This document shows positions 11,961 to 24,954 of a DNA stretch of 64,000 nt, piece after piece. The stretch covers positions 36,613,293 through 36,677,292 of the forward strand of contig CP099839.1 of NCBI GenBank assembly GCA_030062745.1. Direction: 5' to 3'. The notes beneath the pieces are model-generated. The model was not told where the DNA came from, ran no database searches, and saw only the letters and a program-made list of their open reading frames with translations. Position numbers and translations under genes: made by a program. Position 1 is the stretch's first letter; every line of letters starts with the position of its first letter. Source of the DNA: Capitulum mitella (lineage: Eukaryota; Arthropoda; Thecostraca; Pollicipedomorpha; Pollicipedidae).

Positions 11961-11968
11961 CATATAAC

Positions 11969-13559
11969 ATATCATACCAAATACAGGATGTTAGAACCCC
12001 GTCATATGCCTTTTCCTTTTGGCATGGCTTCAAAGAACCACCTCATCAGGAATGACACTGATACCAATTATTAAGTCACGCAAGTCACGAGTAACCTAGA
12101 GTGAGGTCAACATCGGTAAATAGCTAGCTTTGTACAGGGTCGATATGACCTCTTCTCCGAGACCAATCTAACCCTAGAGACCAAAATGCTGCAGATGCAG
12201 TAAGCTTCTAGTGAAATTCTATGTCGGAAACATGTAAAAGGTCAAAGGTTAGATCATGGCGTAATTTGGCCTCGTGGCCTAGGTTGGTCTCGGGTCACTT
12301 TTGTGCAAAATTTATTCTTCGCAAGAGATAAGTTCATTTGATACCAAATATAGCCACTTCCGACCATTCTTGTTCTGTTAATGCATTTCTGAAGCTGTGC
12401 GCAAGTAACTCACTTTCAGGGCTTTGACATGACCTATGACGTCATCAGAAGCATTGAGATCAACAAATGGGGGATATCTGGGGCTTCAGAGCGGCGGACC
12501 ATCGATTGGCATTTGAATTGTAGAAAATCCGTTGGTTCTCAAGGTACAAAGGACAAAGAATGTCCCCCCCCTCCTGTAACTGGTGAATGACGAAAACCCC
12601 AGTCAGTGCCGGTTTATGAAAATGTGAGTGGTGAGTGCCGCGTGTTTTCCGATACCATGCTAGAATACCGATGAGGTGTAAACAATTGATGTCACGATTA
12701 GAAAACTAGCCCTTTAGTGGGAACAAACTGGATGAATCGATGCTTAGCCTATGGTACGTTTTATTTACCTGAGTGTGGCACCACGTCACTGCATGTGATG
12801 GTAGCCCGTCCGTGTTTGTGTGTGTGCGTGTGAAAGTGTGCCATGCGGAGCTCCTGTTCTGTTCCACCTGTACGGAGGCCATGAGGACGTTATTATGCGA
12901 GCGTGAGCGTTGGCTCGGTCAACAGCCGGGGCATAAACGGACCGGCGTCCGACGGTTACGTCACGTACACCCATTCTTTTCGGTCTTGAATCAATGAGTT
13001 CCTCGTAGCTCTGCACTGCTATGCTCGATCATTTCGCAAATGTGCACCGGGACCGTCCATGAGCCCATAACGCATTTTGCGGTGGTTCTCAGCTCCCCGT
13101 CCCGCTTCGTAGCGGTGAGCCAATGCCTCAGTTCCAAAATTTCGTGATCCAATCACCACCCCGTCCCAGTGGTAGTCCACCCTGTCATTTGTAATGCTAC
13201 CTGGTTTTTTAGTTTTTTTTAGTCTTTTAGTTTATTGGTCCTTTTTCTTTTTCTGGCGTTCCCGCGTTAAGTTACTCTTGGCCACACCCCCTCCCCGCCC
13301 TCCTAGTTGTAACGCTTTGTGCGGTTTGGTCATCCCAGTGCCACCCACCCCTGGCGTTACATAATTTATGGACGACTGCATAGTTACGTGCAACGTTGAA
13401 ACGCTCTCGCAAAACGATGTACGGAGATATGTCGCCTAAACACACACAGAGCAGTGTGTCGTTAGCGTACAATGTACCTTGGCTTCTAATTGTGGCAAGT
13501 CGGAATCCTGAAAAATTAAACGCACGGAATCGGTTCAAACAATGGATCAGAACCGGCTC
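11969..13559. other. Gene-free stretch before the reductase gene
   Basis: The left part (to about 12530) continues family-A-like repeat DNA, with GGATGTTAGAA and GACCTATGACGTCATC blocks. The rest shows no recognisable exon. CpG content rises toward the promoter of the next gene. Confidence 0.5.
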
Positions 13560-13922
13560 CGTGCTGGCCCACGCAATATCGACGACCAGCCCGCCTGGCT
13601 GGGACGTCCACAGCCGGCCGCCGCCGTCGAGTCGGACCCCAGTACGAGCGCCTGATATCGATCAGGGTGAACAGGTGCCGGTGCGGGCCAGGGCCGCTCA
13701 CACCGCCGCCGGCGCCGGCGGAGATTGGCTGCACCTCTCAGCGGGCCAGCGGCTGCTGGTGGACGGGGCCGGCTCGGGCGGGACCCACCAGCAGGCAGAG
13801 GGCACCGTGTCACGGCAGCTCGCCTGGAGCGCTGGGGACCGAGGTTCGTCACATCGGGCAGCAGAGCGTCACCAGGCGGAGTTGGACGGTAGCTCCTGCA
13901 AACACCGCACACCCAGCTCACA
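13560..13922 (+). promoter_or_regulatory. CpG-rich promoter/5' UTR of the FRRS1-like gene
   Basis: This GC- and CpG-rich block (runs of CCGCCGCCG and GCCGGCGCC) ends at the first ATG, which sits in a good context (CTCACAATGG) directly before a GTGAGT donor. It therefore holds the 5' UTR and probably the core promoter. No TATA box is evident. Open frames across it are most likely by-products of the GC richness. Confidence 0.5.
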
Positions 13923-16900
13923 ATGGGTGAGTACGTGCGCGCAGACAGGTACAAACCGCGTGTCCTCAACGCAATAGGTATAATACATAACATCCATAAT
14001 GCATTTATATAATGTGATGTAAATTTGATATATATGTATGTTCATATACCGGGATATACAATACGGACGGCATGATAAGTATGGCCTGCAAATGGCCGTT
14101 GATTATCACTGCAAAATATAAAGCAAGACTGCCAAAACGTATAGATTGAATAGACCAAACATGATCAAACATAACGATTGTTTATAATCAAAGGTGGAAA
14201 TTATTTCACCAAGAGCCTCGAGCCTGCTCATGTCTTTCGTGACCGATGTTTCATTTCATGGCGGTCAAAAGTCCCGGAAGACTTTGTCCGAACGGGTTTC
14301 ACGAAGAGACCTGATATACCTCACTGGTCATTTTATGCATATCACCTGTCTAACTTGCACACAGGGGTGGTCTGGCGATCATCCGGACAGGAGCTTAGCT
14401 GCTTTGATGTACCCACTGGTGGGATAGATAATATTATTATTTTGCGTAACGTAACCGAAGATGCGTTGCTCGTGTTTAGACCAAGGTACTATTGGACGAT
14501 TAGTCTCTGGAAACAGCAATAGTTCTCCCTATGATCGTGAAAATAAACTTGTAGTTTTCTTCAGCCATCTCGAAACTTCTATCCAGAACGAAAGCTACTC
14601 CACTGAAGTTAGTAATAAATGTAGCATGTGGACTTTCTCCGTACGCCTGTAGCATAGCGTGGTGGTGTTTGCGGTGATGGACGGTAACTTCACCGGTTCG
14701 TCTGGCTCGGAGAGGGAGCTCGGTGACGACTGCCTGGAGCCCTGCAGCGGCCGCGACGGTGGCTGCGGACAGCGACACTGCCGTCTGCTGTGCCGCAGGT
14801 CGCTGTCGGTTCTGGTATCTGCTGCTGGTGCTGCTGCTGGGCCGGCCGGCCAGCGGGCTGCCCGGAGGCGCGCCGACGGCCGCCTGCTCCAGCCTGCGGC
14901 CCCAGCACGGCTCGCACCGGCCGCAGAGCGGCCCGGCGCCCTACCGGCTGAGCTCGAGCAGCCTGAGCGGCGGCAGCGGCCGGCGCACCGTCCAGCTGCA
15001 CGCGGACACCGTGTTCCGCGGCTTGCTGCTGGTGGCGCGCAGCGCCAGCAACCGCAGCGGCCCTGCGCTGGGCCGCTTCCAGCCGGCGGCCGGCTTCAGC
15101 CTGCTGGACTGTGGCGGACGCAGCCAGGTCAGGCGGGGCAGGTCAGGCCAGCGGCAGGAGTCGGTTTGAGTCAGGTCAGGGGGCAGGTTAGGCCAAGCTA
15201 GCCATAGGGGGCCAGATCAGGTCAGGTCGAGTCAGCGGGAAGGATCGATTTGCGTCAGGTCAGCGAGAAAGGTTTCGTCAGGTCAAATCAGCCGAAGTGG
15301 GGCGCGTTTGGCCTGCCGTGGGCCAGATCAGGTCAGCGGGGAAGAAGGTCAGGCCAGGACAGCCAGCGCAGCGGAAGACGAGTCATCCAAAGTGCACGTC
15401 TGTGCATATCAGTGGCAGGAGATCGCAGAAAGAACGCAGTCCGCTGAGCGTTGAAAGAGGGTCTGATTAGCAGAGGAAGACAACAGTTAAGCTAAATGAA
15501 AGGAGGGGGACATAGTTTAGACTTGGGAACTTCAACTTCGATAAGGTCGACTTCGATAGCGTAGATTCGAGGAACTGCGTGACATCGACACCAGAGAAAG
15601 GTGGTAAGTGGGGCAGATTGTGTCAAGCTGTGCAAATTCGATCCGACTGGTATCACGCAGGATGACGATTATGAACTTGACTGTCTTATCCTCACGAAAC
15701 CCATAGAAATTTGGGCGCCACGAAACAGATCTGAAGCAGCTCTTTCATGCAGCGTCATAGACGTAGCGCCAAAAATGTGGGTACATCAAACCTCGCTTAA
15801 TGGACGCGAATGCATCCTTTTAGGGGCTGTGTTGAATAAGTGTGTATTCTAAAGATGTCCACACATTTATTTTTAAGCACATTACCCCACATCGACGAAA
15901 ACCTACAAAAGCATGATGGACTCCACCATTTGTGTCAGAACCACGAAGCTTTTACAGCACATTTCCCTATCCGTGTTTAAATTATCACCGTTAGCCCAGC
16001 ATAAGCAAATGCGTCACAGTGCGACCGCGAGACCTTCACGCGTGCGGACTAGTCTGGGAACGATATGCGTGAGGTGTTGTCAAGCCGTTTTCTGTCGGTT
16101 TCAGAACGCTCTGACCCACGCCAGCGCGGCCACCAAGCAGGGTCTGCAGGTGGAGTGGGAGCCGGACGGCGCCGTCGGAGACGTCGTCTTCACGGCCACC
16201 GTGCTGCAGGAGTACCGCATGTGGTGGGAAGACATCTCCACAGAGGTGGCGACTGTCAGTACGGGCACCGCCGGCATGCTGGCCTCTCTGCAGGTGCATC
16301 CTCGGCGGCCGCCACCGCCAGTTGTCGAGACGGAGTGCCATTGTCCGAACACTTGAGGGGTTTTCCGCGTCGCAGGTGTTCCGTCGTAGGTTTGTGGTCT
16401 ATAGCTTATTTCGGCTGTCGTTTAATTGGCGTTTTTTACGACTCACCAACAAAGACAGTAGCTTGGCTGGTCTCAGCCAGGCTACTAAAATCAAGGTAAT
16501 TAAGCCAAGAATTACGAGCCGGACCCGTGGTATCGCCGTCGCACGTCTGGAGCTGCGGCTTCCCTCTCATTGACGTCATCGTCGAATGTCGTCTCCAGAT
16601 GCCGACCGGCGTGCAGGACACGTACAGCGGCTGCTTCAGCCAGTACGGCTGCTTCGGCGTGCCGGCAAACTGCGAGCCGGCCAAGAACTGCGAGGTGCTC
16701 TTCACCTACGTCACCACGGAAGACGGCATCAAGATGGGCCTCATGTCCAAACAGGACGGACGCTACGCCGCTGTAGGTTTCTCCGATGACGACACGATGG
16801 TAAGTCCAGGGTCTGGGCCACTGTTGCACCACTGTTGCGTCACTGTTAAAGTGGCCCAGTTTGGGTACTGCCATCCCATCGCCATCGCCATGGCGAGCAT

Positions 16901-19900
16901 TAACCATATGTTGTTGCTCTTTTTTGCGTTTAATCTCTAGCTTTCCCGGTGCGACTAGAGACCTCAGGGCAATAACGTTGTTTGTGTGGTTTAAAGGATC
17001 TCGAACCAGAGTTGATGATGCCTAAGGTGCCTTGTCATGCATAGCGGTAGCTCGCGAGACTGCACGATCCAAATGACTTTTTTAACTCACTGCCCGGAAG
17101 GATTATATTGCACGCAAAGTGCAATAATGTCATCACTGTATTTCGTCGACAAAATTGGAACTTTCTGCTGACGGAAAAGACATAAATTTACCACAACACG
17201 TAAGTTTCGTCATTATAGTGCGGTCTGCATGAAGTGCCATTTCTGGTTTTTATCTGTCAGTCGAATACCAGGGAGCCAGCACGATCAGCACCTGATGGCC
17301 GGACCTAGCCCATTGAGTTCTGTATAGTAGCTGACGGCCCCTCCAACACTAGGCGGCGGGCTGAGATATTGTGATGTCTGCACCGCAAACGTCATTGGTG
17401 ACCAGGTTTTCAACCAGGCGAAGCTCTGAGCCTACCCACCTGAAAAATCATTTAATCCCTTACGGGTTCAGTCAAAACAGCTTTAACAAAACAGTTAATC
17501 ATCCGAACTAGATGGACGCCTTGTGGGAGAACATGAATAGCGAGGCCTACTTCGTTAAAGCTTGCATCATTATTTTCCCTTATGTATTTCACAACACGAA
17601 AGAATATTTATCTATCTGTTTCAGTGTCCTGCATCCGAACAGTTGTGTCCGCACGTCATACGCGCCGAAGATACCGTTCTTTGCCAATACTGAGCGGCTC
17701 AAAAACACACTCGGAAAAAATTGGCCTCAGCATAAGCATTACTCCCGGTGCAGTTTACAAAGTTTAAAAGAACTCAGCGATATTCCAGCGAAAACTTTAT
17801 CCTCCTGTGGTCAGTGTGTGCTATGTTATTAACATCCACTGTACATAAGGGCAGACTGCTCCTGGCCCTGAGTTTGGGAACATTTAGCATGACTTACATG
17901 GCGAAATATGAAAATAAAAATTCGGAAATACTGTGGCCTTGTTTGCGCCCCATCCGGTCTGCAGAAGTGGTGCGGCCACAACACGTGGATACGCTTTATG
18001 AGTTCACTTTTCATTGGCTTCTTCCATGCTTTCCTGGCACTCTGGGAAGGCACTATCCCCGGTCCCAAGCCTCTGCTCTACTTGGAACGGATGGTGAGCG
18101 AGCTGTTTTATTCAACAGGGCGACGACGGCGTCATTTTTTGCACAAACACTGCGGACAGTCAGCCCGTGGTCTACTACGGATACAACAACGGCAAGAGTA
18201 GCACGTACAAGTCCGGCCAGGTCTGTTTCTTTATTTGACTGACGTGCTGTATGACGTAAGCCTTCACGTTGTGGTATTTACTTTTCCGTCTTTACTGGTT
18301 GTCAGCACAAATGATTTTTATCCAACAGCGTTAGTCCGAACTGTCCAATGGCCGAAACGGACTAAATGTTTTCCACACAGCATCACGGCCCTTGTTAACG
18401 TTATCACAGGCGTTGACACAGTGAGAGTGTTACTAATGGTTTTAAAAATGTGGCAGACGAGCCTGTTGATTCTATTATCCGTTTATGGCCGACACCGTTG
18501 CATTAACTTTGTACGGCCTTCCGTGTGCCGCTCTTTTGCTTCAGCTGTGTGCTGATCAGGCCGACATGGCTCGTTCCGTCACCGAACAATGGACACCCGG
18601 TCACGTCAGCTCCTTGGCGCCGGAGGTCGTTTCCACTCATTGTCCTGTTGTTATTTCTACCGCATGTGCTTTTGGAAGCGTTTTGACGAAGCGTGACGTG
18701 AGGAAGACAAGCCAATATCTCGACAGCACTCTACAGTACTGATGCCCCTTAATTCACTTACTTTCCACCGCAATGGCATCCCCAGTATCTCAGTTTGGAA
18801 GATCTGCCATGCTTCTCATATTTCCTTTTTTACTGTTACGCATAGTATGTGGAGAACAAAACGGGTCCAGACTGGTGCACATTTCTCCTTCCTTTCAGAA
18901 CCCTTCAACGGTAACTGACCTGGAGGTATGGGAGGACGACGGACACTTCATGTGCAGTTTCACGCAGGAGCTGAACCTGGTCATTCCTGACGAGAAGTCG
19001 TTCAATCTAATCGAAAAGCACCATCTCCTGGTGGCGACTGGGATCCTCGGTACGTGACGTCTTTTTCATTTTTGTTTCATGTTAATCACCGAGCTTTCTG
19101 ATTGCGTAGGCGAACGTTCCAAGGAACTTTTCCCTTACATTTTCCACGCCGGTGTTTCGAGAAGTAAACATATGAAGGGACAGTCAGTTGGAACTGCGTG
19201 TTGACGAAATCAGCGCAGCAGAAATCGCGTTGTATTATGCGTTTATTTGTTTGTTACTCATGACGCTTCGTTCACGAGCAGTTAATTCGCATTTATTCGC
19301 TGGAACCCATATGTTTAAAGCCATCGTGTTCAAATCTAGGTGGTGGCAAGCTCTCCTCTTTCCCGTCTTTCGTCTTCCTGTATTCCCCGCGACCTCCTTT
19401 GTGAGATGAGACACCAAATAAATCTAGCCATACATTGGCGGCATCGATGAAACACTAAAGGAACAGAACCTTTGCCACCATATGCAATGTTGATAATAAA
19501 TTTCGTAGGCATAAAATATACTCAGTTTTTTAAACCGTAAGTGTTGCATTGCACATGGATCACGTGGTTTCGTACCAACAGCATAAGACTTTGTTCCACA
19601 CGTTTCTCACGTACCACATACGTAAAATAAACAAGGGCGCTGTAGGGGGGGGGGGGGGTGGCAACGTTTCCATCGTTTTGCGGTTTTCGAATATGGTTAG
19701 CGTTCCAATTTACTCAGGATTTGTAATTACAGATTTAAAATGCAACACAAGTAGGCCCCCTCCCATTCTGGAGGCTTGTCATACCCTTAAAAAATCGTCC
19801 TGTGGTGTTCCCAGAACTTTGCGTAAGTTCTCGTTGACCTTCTCATGGTTTTATGATGCTCTGATTCGTGCTTGTCGGTGCGCGATGAGCCCCGCCGAAA

Positions 19901-22900
19901 CACAGTGAGCTGACTATTTCTGTCCGCTAGTACCATGTGACGCGTGAACTTCAAAACGTTTGGCCGTAAATCCCCCGTCTTGGTTATCTCAGTTCACGGT
20001 CCAGAGTCATGGTGTCATGTCCGGGACGGCGGCGTTACGCCGCGTCATCTCGATAGCGGCGTCATGTCAGCGCTTACCGTGGCTATCGTCAGCGTAAGCA
20101 CAATGACAGTCATGGTGGCATGCGCGTTAGCGTTTACGTTACCCAACGATACTGCGTGTAGTCGACTTGTGAATTAATATTAGATGACAAAGGTTAGCAG
20201 ATACGTAAGTATTCGGAGGCGTTGCGTCAGGAAAGTCACTTCAGTTCGCCACAGGGTCACCTGAACAATGCCGATAATGGTGGTCGATTAGAGTGCATGA
20301 GTCTGCATTCCAATGGACTTCCTGATAATTCATCATTTTCTGATAATACTTTCAGTCAGATCTTTATTAGCGGCACGACCAAAATATGACTTGCATCGTC
20401 CACCCGCAGGTGGCGCCGGGTGTGTACCGCACCCGGCACCACCTGCGGGTGCTGACAATGGACCTGATATGATAGTGAACACTTGCAGGCAGCGCCTCTC
20501 AGCCCGAGTATCACCATAGCGAGAAGGTCGTCTCGTCGGAGGCCGTCGATCTGACAGAGTTCTCGGCTCTGAAGTCAGCTGGAGTTCCGCCGCTCGTTAA
20601 AGGTATTGCCTCTCCCGGTTTCCCGAGGACGCCGCCGTGCGTTACCACGTGACTCAGTGACATCAACAATTCGAGGACTATTTCAAAACCGACTTGTTCA
20701 TTAAATCGCCATTATTTTCTTCATTATTAATTATAATATTATTTTCCACGAAGGTCAAAAAAGTACACCGCACGTATTTCACCCTTTTGCACGTGATTCG
20801 CTGTGCGCTGGGAATAAACACGATGGTTTCTGTTTGCAGCACATGGAGCTTTCATGCTGATCGCCTGGATGGGCACGGCAGGCATAGGGATACTTTCTGC
20901 GCAGTACTTCAAGATGACGTGGGTTGGCAAGAAACTGCTTGGAACGGACATCTGGTTTACGGTCAGTGACTGCAGACGGCTCCATACGTCTCTGCCTTTA
21001 CGTGTCCTATGCAGCTTGTCCTCAACTGTGTCTTGAGTAATTTCGTCATGATTAAAACATTTTTTTCATCGGCCTGCTATTTTCGCTTGGTTGTGGCACG
21101 TGTCGAAACAGGATGATTTGACCTCGTCATTAAACAATGCGTTATGGTTCTTCCGATCGTCACCTTGTATTTCGCTGGGCTTGTCTCGTAATAAGTTGAA
21201 ATTCACCATTTGGCTTGGGTCTTATAGAACAGTTGCCTGGTGGCCCTTCAAAGGTGACTGTTACCGGGCACATCCTGTAATTGTCATCTAAGGCCAGTTT
21301 TCGTTAGCTGTAAATTGTGCTGACTTCTCATGAGCCGAATAACCCTCGTCAGAAAAGGTGGTGCACCCTCTTCCTCTCCCCTCTCGAGAGTCTCGCCGAG
21401 ATCAGCGAAATACACCCACGCAGAATATAATTAAAACCATTTCGATGCATCTGGAGAAGACAATGGTTCTGGAAATGCATCTGGAGAAAATCCACTGAAT
21501 GGCCCTGGATGACCTCAGTTGAACTGACCTTGCTGTGCTTTTGGGCATCTGCATTCAGCATACAGTAAGTCATCAAGCTTATACGCCCCCTCCCTCCCTC
21601 ACCAGTGCGCGCATTTAGAACTATTAATTTTACATTAAATGTCATGACTTAATGAAATTGCCGTTGCAACCGGTCATGTTTGCATGCTCGATGGCAATTT
21701 GATGCCAGGCTGAGCCTGCAGTCCAGTAAACCACACATCAAAGACAGCCTAATACCATCAACCCGGCAACTGTCATTCGGCTGTTCATATAGTATTATAG
21801 TCGACATGGGAATCACAATACTGACCCCAAATGGCTTATACCTAATTTTTGATCTGTCGGACTGACTGGAACCATTCCCCAATTTCATCTACTGGCAAGC
21901 ATATCGTCCATACACGGATATCAAAAGCGTGAAGGTTCGTATTCGTGCACTAGCGTGGTTTCAAGAAGAAAATACCAATGGTATCGAATTAATTTTTCGA
22001 AGCGTACGTGAGTAAAAGGGCCGTTTTATGTTAGAAAGAAAACCCATGCACTTCGACATGAATAGATGAGCCTGCTGACGAAGCCATATCGATTCATGCC
22101 AAAATACATGGGCCATTTAAAACATAAAACGACTCTACTAGCATGGACTGCAAAAAAATAATCAGTAAACATCTGAGTAAAAATGCAACTAAGGGACCAT
22201 ATAAATCACGTCATTTGACCAACCAGCTGCGTACTTCAGCCCTCTAGATTAATCTAGTGCAGTCACTGAGGCGCTGCTGCAAACGCAGTTGTCCATTTCT
22301 TTCACCTGGCGTGAATTCAGAGGACTGCGAGATGCATCTGGAAGGTAAGACTGGAAAAAAGGTGCATTTAGAGTAATGCTTCGATATTGCTCAGTGAATC
22401 GATGCTTTTTTTAGACGCGTCTCTTCTCGTCAGACGTTCCAATGTGCAGCAGTCACCTTTTTTATCAGCAACAAAACACTAACGAGTGACTTTCCTGCTT
22501 CCAGATTCACCGATCCATGATGGTGCTGACAGCCGTGTGCACTTGGCTCGGCTTCGCGCTCATCGTTATCCACCTGAAAAAGCTGGAGTTCGACCACAAT
22601 CACAACATCATCGGCTTCACCGTGTGCCGTGAGTCTGCCGGCCTCCCGGGGCGGTGGCCTCTCTCACTGGCTTCGGACTACCATCGCAGTCCGCAGTTCA
22701 GCTGGTTTCGGTGTCTCGCCGGTTAAGATTTGCTCTCGCATTTGCAGCCTGTTTGTTGCCATCGCACAGACATGCCAGAGATATTCGGCAAACGTTCCTA
22801 AACATGATACACTTGGCACGGCTCACCTGGACTTCAGTGACCTCACACCGCTGCTATAGGTCTCAGTGACCTGACACGGCTACTCTGGACTCTCAGTGAC

Positions 22901-24306
22901 CCCACACGGCTCACGGGGTCTCCGTGGCCTAACTCGGCTCACCGAGGCCTCACTGACCTCTGTCCTGACGGCCGCCCCGCTCTCCTGACCTCTTCCTGAC
23001 GGCCCGCCCTGATCTCGTGTCACTGACCTCTGTCCTGACGCGGCCGGCCCCGCCGGCAGTGATCTCGGTGCTGCAGGTACTGGGCGCGCTGGCTCGGCCC
23101 AGCCCCACGGCGCGGCTCCGGCCGCTGTTCAACTGGGGCCACAGGACAGGCGGCGCCGTCGCCTACGTGCTGGCGCTGGCGGCACTGTTCCTGGCGCAGC
23201 AGCTGCCACAGCTCGACCTGCCCCGCTACTGGCTCTGGCTACTCACCGCCTTCATCGCCCTGGACGTGGTTGTCTCTCTCGTGTTCATGGTATGCTGTAC
23301 AGTTCTGATAGTCCTGGGGACGTTTAGCAACACGATGCTGACGGAGTACATCCCAGTGCGCCAGTCATTACACGATGGGATTTCATGGAGTGATCACCAC
23401 AAATGATTTACCCTCTGCAGGACATTCCGTACGTGGCTCCCCAGTCGATAAAAACGACACCTCTGGTGACAAACGACGGGAAAAAGGTCATCATCAAAGA
23501 TCATTAGAGGTTACCATTAATCAGCTGCATTTAACCGTGGGCTGAACACATTAGTTTGGGCTCGTGATCATTTTACATTTAATATTGACTCATTTATGGC
23601 ATGTATCGATGTTTTTTTGGTGCTGAACGCCGGCGGTTTGTTGCGGCGCAGACTGCCGCTGGATGACGGTTGAACGGCCGCTAATGGATCGTCCAGTGAC
23701 GTCCCGGCCTGTTACATTCCCAGGGTATCGACCACTGCGTATTCAGCCCCCAGGTCCAGCCCAGTCCGGGCAGTACCGGCAAAGTCGAGGCCGCCGTGAG
23801 TACCATGAATGAAAACGCTGTGACGTGCCGGGACAGAGGGCGCCGCTTCCCCGCGGTGTCTGCGTTGTTCGTGGCAAAACTGTGAAAAAGACGTCAAACG
23901 GCACGAAACTGCCTCCGGCGCTGCGCCTTTCGATAGTACCTCGTGTGCCCCTGACGGAGATGATGATGATGAGTGTGTCCCTGACAGACGAAGATGTAAC
24001 GTCTGGCGAACAGGTACGGAATGCATGGTTTTGTTCTCGTTAACCACGGAACAGAAAGCCTTGAAAACAAAAGTAGCATGGTGCTGACCAGCCGTGAACA
24101 CCTTGTACATCCCTGATAGGTGTGGTAATGTAACGCTAAATAAAACTTGGTTATGTTATTTCAGACGGCTCAGACATGACCTTGGTTCCCTTTTGTTACA
24201 GGGTTCATCACATCGGAAGATCTTGCTGGCTATTTACGTATTTTTCTCGGTCGGCTTCGTTGTCACCATGGTCACGGTCCTGGTCCTGTCGGACGCTGGA
24301 AAGTAA
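13923..24306 (+). CDS. FRRS1: Ferric-chelate reductase 1-like protein (reeler-DOMON-cytochrome b561), 14 exons, 620 aa
   Basis: This is a transmembrane reductase of the FRRS1/SDR2 family. Family members pass electrons across a membrane through b-type haems, with ferric iron as the usual substrate. Coding exons: 13923-13926, 14799-15127, 16105-16293, 16599-16799, 18119-18220, 18899-19049, 20489-20602, 20840-20961, 22505-22628, 23060-23289, 23421-23486, 23724-23795, 23960-24013, 24202-24306. All junctions are GT..AG with matching phase and sum to 1,863 nt, close to human FRRS1 length. Order: signal peptide (WYLLLVLLLG, aa 7-16), reeler domain (about 20-175), DOMON (about 190-330), cytochrome b561 helices (about 360-525), acidic/Ser linker, last helix (KILLAIYVFFSVGFVV). 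The four b561 haem-ligand His are visible: AHGAFM H365, IHR H406, NHN H437, NWGH H473. The ATG lies alone in a 4-nt coding exon. Exons 11-13 are the least certain. Confidence 0.92.
15128..15360. repeat. GTCAGGTCAG minisatellite at the start of FRRS1-like intron 2
   Basis: Immediately after the exon 2 donor (CAG then GTCAGG), the intron repeats GTCAGGTCAG-type units many times (for example 15126, 15172, 15217, 15258 and 15330) separated by GC-rich spacers. The repeat unit resembles the donor itself, so many decoy GT sites exist. Confidence 0.6.
20401..20451. repeat. 22-bp near-perfect hairpin in FRRS1-like intron 6
   Basis: The left arm 20401-20422 (CACCCGCAGGTGGCGCCGGG then TG) is the inverse of the right arm 20430-20451 at 21 of 22 positions, with a 7-nt loop TGTACCG. 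It is very GC-rich and ends 37 nt before the acceptor of exon 7 (exon start 20489). It would form a stable RNA stem next to the branch-point region. Confidence 0.85.
22780..23059. repeat. Degenerate minisatellite before FRRS1-like exon 10
   Basis: Loose repeats of a unit around CAGTGACCTCACACGGCTC / CTGACCTCTGTCCTGACGGCC run from about 22820 to the exon 10 acceptor (CCGGCAG, exon start 23060). They supply the acceptor-side sequence of the intron. Confidence 0.55.
23487..23507 (+). other. Alternative reductase C-terminus by intron retention
   Basis: If the donor at 23487 is not used, exon 11 reads on for VIIKDH and stops at 23505-23507. The product would lack the final transmembrane helix encoded at 24202-24306. 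An AATAAA at 24139-24144 could serve such a transcript. The spliced form is favoured because three further in-phase exons restore a last helix as in FRRS1. Confidence 0.35.
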
Positions 24307-24948
24307 TTCTGCCGTCGCAGTGCCGCTCGGCACCGTATGAAGACCATTCACAGCCGTCATGCGCAACAACATGAGCGTTTCACGGCCACCAACCGAACAT
24401 GACGTGGCACATTCCGTTCTTTGTGCAAGATTTGTTAAATCTGCTACTGATAACAGCAGATAGCCATTTTTCATCTATCGTTCTTGGGTGGGCCATGAGT
24501 TTAAGTCAATACAGTGCACTTCACATAGGGCGCGTACCTCCTGGTTTCACATTGATACACCGAGAGCAGCAGGTTTCAAGGGCCAGTTCATTTCCACAGA
24601 CTGCTGCTTGTCTCCCATTTTGATGGGTTGGCCCAGATGCTCGGTGAAAGGAGCAGTTCTGCCATCCTTCCGACAACCTCCGTCCTAATTACGCCTCACG
24701 CTTCCGTTGAAAATATCCGAGTAGTTAGTTAGACAAATCGCTGGAGTACCACAGCTAATCAGCAAGCGTCCTCCCGCCGGTAACAGGTGCAAGCAATCGC
24801 TGAACATACCACAGAGGCTGTCGCATTTGTTTTTAGTGCCTCTGTTGGCCTGTTCATTCTGAGCCCTACTTGGACATTAGGATGGCCCAGGAACTTGACA
24901 ATAGCGGGAGTTTTAAATCGGACGTTTCACCTGAATCCATTTTTGATA

Positions 24949-24954
24949 AATAAA
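24949..24954 (+). terminator. Candidate polyadenylation signal of the FRRS1-like gene
   Basis: AATAAA lies about 640 nt after the stop codon at 24304-24306, the first canonical hexamer I see downstream in the plus sense. It is consistent with a 3' UTR of ordinary length. Confidence 0.4.

Noticed and set aside
13396-13977. 193-codon plus-strand ORF over the FRRS1-like promoter
   Set aside because: It lacks any family motif, overlaps the 5' UTR and first donor, and is explained by high GC content with few stop codons.
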